A stretch of 64,000 bases of DNA from Albidovulum sediminicola (GTDB lineage Bacteria > Pseudomonadota > Alphaproteobacteria > Rhodobacterales > Rhodobacteraceae): contig NZ_JAOWLA010000003.1 of the NCBI RefSeq assembly GCF_025751575.1, positions 1-64,000 of the forward strand, read 5' to 3'. The notes beneath the pieces are model-generated. The model saw only the letters and a program-made list of their open reading frames with translations. It was not told the origin of the DNA and ran no database searches. The translations under genes and the position numbers were made by a program. Every line of letters begins with the position of its first letter. The first letter of the stretch is position 1. This document shows positions 63,184 to 64,000 of the stretch, one piece after another.

Positions 63184-64000
63184 GACTTGCCGCGCCCCCG
63201 CGCCGCAAGTGCCGTCGCGAGGCCTGCGGCCAGAACCAGCGCGGCAAGGGCGATGCCGAGGGCGAGCGGCCCGGGGTTGGCGCCAGTGATCGCGACCAGC
63301 GCCACGACCGCCGCACCCGCAGCGGCCGCAAGCGCGGCCAGCAGGAGCCGCAGCCGACCGGAGCGTTGTCCCGCCCGCAGCGCGCGCCTGAACGCCCGGA
63401 CCTGGCCTGCGATATCGGCCTGAATGGCCAGGAACACGGGCACCACGACCAGCACCAGCACCATCCCGAACCCGAGCCCGTAGCAGAGCGTGATCACCGT
63501 GGGCTTGAGGAACTGCGCCTGCTTCGATGTCTCGTAGAGCAGGGGCGCGAGCCCCGCGACAGTCGTTGCAGTGGTCAGGAAGACCGCGCGCAGGCGGCCT
63601 GCGACGGCCTCCACGATGGCGGGGCCAAGGGCGCGGGTACGCGCGCCCTCATCCACCGCGACGACAAGCACGATGGCGTCGTTGACGATGATCCCGGCCA
63701 TGCCGATCATCCCCACCACCGAGAACATCGAAAGCGGAACGTCCCAGGTCCAGTGCCCGTGCAGCGCGCCGATCAGGCCGAAGGGAATGACCGCCATGAC
63801 CACGATCGGACGCCACCAGCTTGCGAAGATCCAGGCCAGAACGGCGTAGATCCCCGCCAGCGCCGCGGCCAGGCCCAGAAGCGCGTCGGACAGAAACCGC
63901 CCCTCGTCCTCGCTCAGCCCGGTCAGCTTGAAGCCGATGTCGTATTCCTGGGCCAGTTCGGGCAGCAGGCTGTCGCGGACCTCGTCAAGGAATGCGGCGG
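63180..64000 (-). CDS. RND-family efflux permease, C-terminal part (runs off window)
   Basis: The frame is open from the window edge to a TAA at 63180-63182, giving about 273 residues of the C-terminus. It includes LAAALAGIYAVLAWIFASWW, then PIVVMAVIPFGLIGA, MFSVVGMIGMAGIIVNDAIV and TTVAGLAPLLYETSKQAQFL. This is the repeated transmembrane block of AcrB/HAE1-type permeases, including the GxxVNDAI motif of TM10 in the proton relay region. A hydrophobic tail follows. The substrate cannot be inferred. The start, periplasmic domains and adaptor gene lie outside the window. Confidence 0.92.
   Translation of the reverse strand, partial: AAFLDEVRDSLLPELAQEYDIGFKLTGLSEDEGRFLSDALLGLAAALAGIYAVLAWIFASWWRPIVVMAVIPFGLIGALHGHWTWDVPLSMFSVVGMIGMAGIIVNDAIVLVVAVDEGARTRALGPAIVEAVAGRLRAVFLTTATTVAGLAPLLYETSKQAQFLKPTVITLCYGLGFGMVLVLVVVPVFLAIQADIAGQVRAFRRALRAGQRSGRLRLLLAALAAAAGAAVVALVAITGANPGPLALGIALAALVLAAGLATALAARGRGKS

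Overview
The window is a 64 kb piece of a high-GC alphaproteobacterial chromosome, almost certainly from the family Rhodobacteraceae (Rhodobacterales). The evidence is gene content: phaA-phaB, a 44-residue aa3-type cytochrome oxidase subunit IV, a DUF2125 exported protein, a DUF6173 protein, a Hint-domain protein, the order aminotransferase-ftsK-lolA, a TPR gene overlapping ispE, and an intergenic GC-rich hairpin repeat that I associate with this family. The species cannot be named from sequence alone. No rRNA, tRNA, CRISPR array or prophage was seen. Coding density is very high and no gene-free stretch exceeds about 250 bases.

Left edge (1-5.6 kb): the end of an IS3-family element abuts a truncated gene remnant. 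Then come a leftward pair (a conserved ATPase-like protein of unknown function and an MscS channel) and a rightward ECF42-type sigma factor cluster with a DGPF/YCII protein, an AHSA1-type SRPBCC protein and two PhnB-like VOC proteins. 5.6-12.8 kb: a HAD phosphatase, a crotonase-fold protein lacking both catalytic glutamates, a DUF2125 exported protein, PmbA/TldE, and a small surface-glycan cluster (GT25 glycosyltransferase, a hypothetical protein, a DxD sugar transferase). 12.8-16.4 kb: pnp and rpsO lie in their usual order, but an AT-richer gene of unknown function on the opposite strand separates them.

16.4-27.8 kb: an anchored RTX-repeat protein, a DUF1643 protein with an RluA-type pseudouridine synthase, a homocysteine S-methyltransferase with a LysE exporter, a VOC protein, a tandem-GFA protein, free-methionine sulfoxide reductase, a thiolase, an anti-anti-sigma/anti-sigma pair (STAS and HATPase), a gamma-glutamyltransferase homologue, HspQ, a lytic transglycosylase-like lipoprotein and LolA. 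27.8-43.8 kb is mostly housekeeping: FtsK, a DapC-like aminotransferase, an amidase, a UbiH-family hydroxylase, a SnoaL protein, a thioredoxin/TPR - LON-domain - Trm112 operon, an MltB-type transglycosylase, RNase R, DapE, a Hint protein and DNA-3-methyladenine glycosylase I.

43.8-64 kb: an EAL phosphodiesterase, phaA and phaB (polyhydroxybutyrate precursor synthesis), a DMT exporter, a DUF465 protein, a tRNA1(Val)-type methyltransferase with a DUF2007 protein, a long-chain polyprenyl diphosphate synthase, ispE and a TPR protein (isoprenoid and ubiquinone supply), ETF-ubiquinone oxidoreductase, GreA, a conserved membrane coiled-coil protein, a lipoprotein, oxidase subunit IV, a DUF6173 - MBL hydrolase - acyl-CoA dehydrogenase operon, threonylcarbamoyl-AMP synthase with an ACT-domain protein, YqgE, a stand-alone DsbD N-terminal domain protein and the C-terminal end of an RND efflux pump that runs off the window. 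Acyl-CoA dehydrogenase, ETF-QO, the ubiquinone and polyprenyl genes, thiolases and PHB genes together describe a respiratory, fatty-acid-oxidising, carbon-storing heterotroph. The least explained parts are the opposite-strand gene between rpsO and pnp, the MscS partner protein, the crotonase without glutamates, and the glycan cluster next to pnp.
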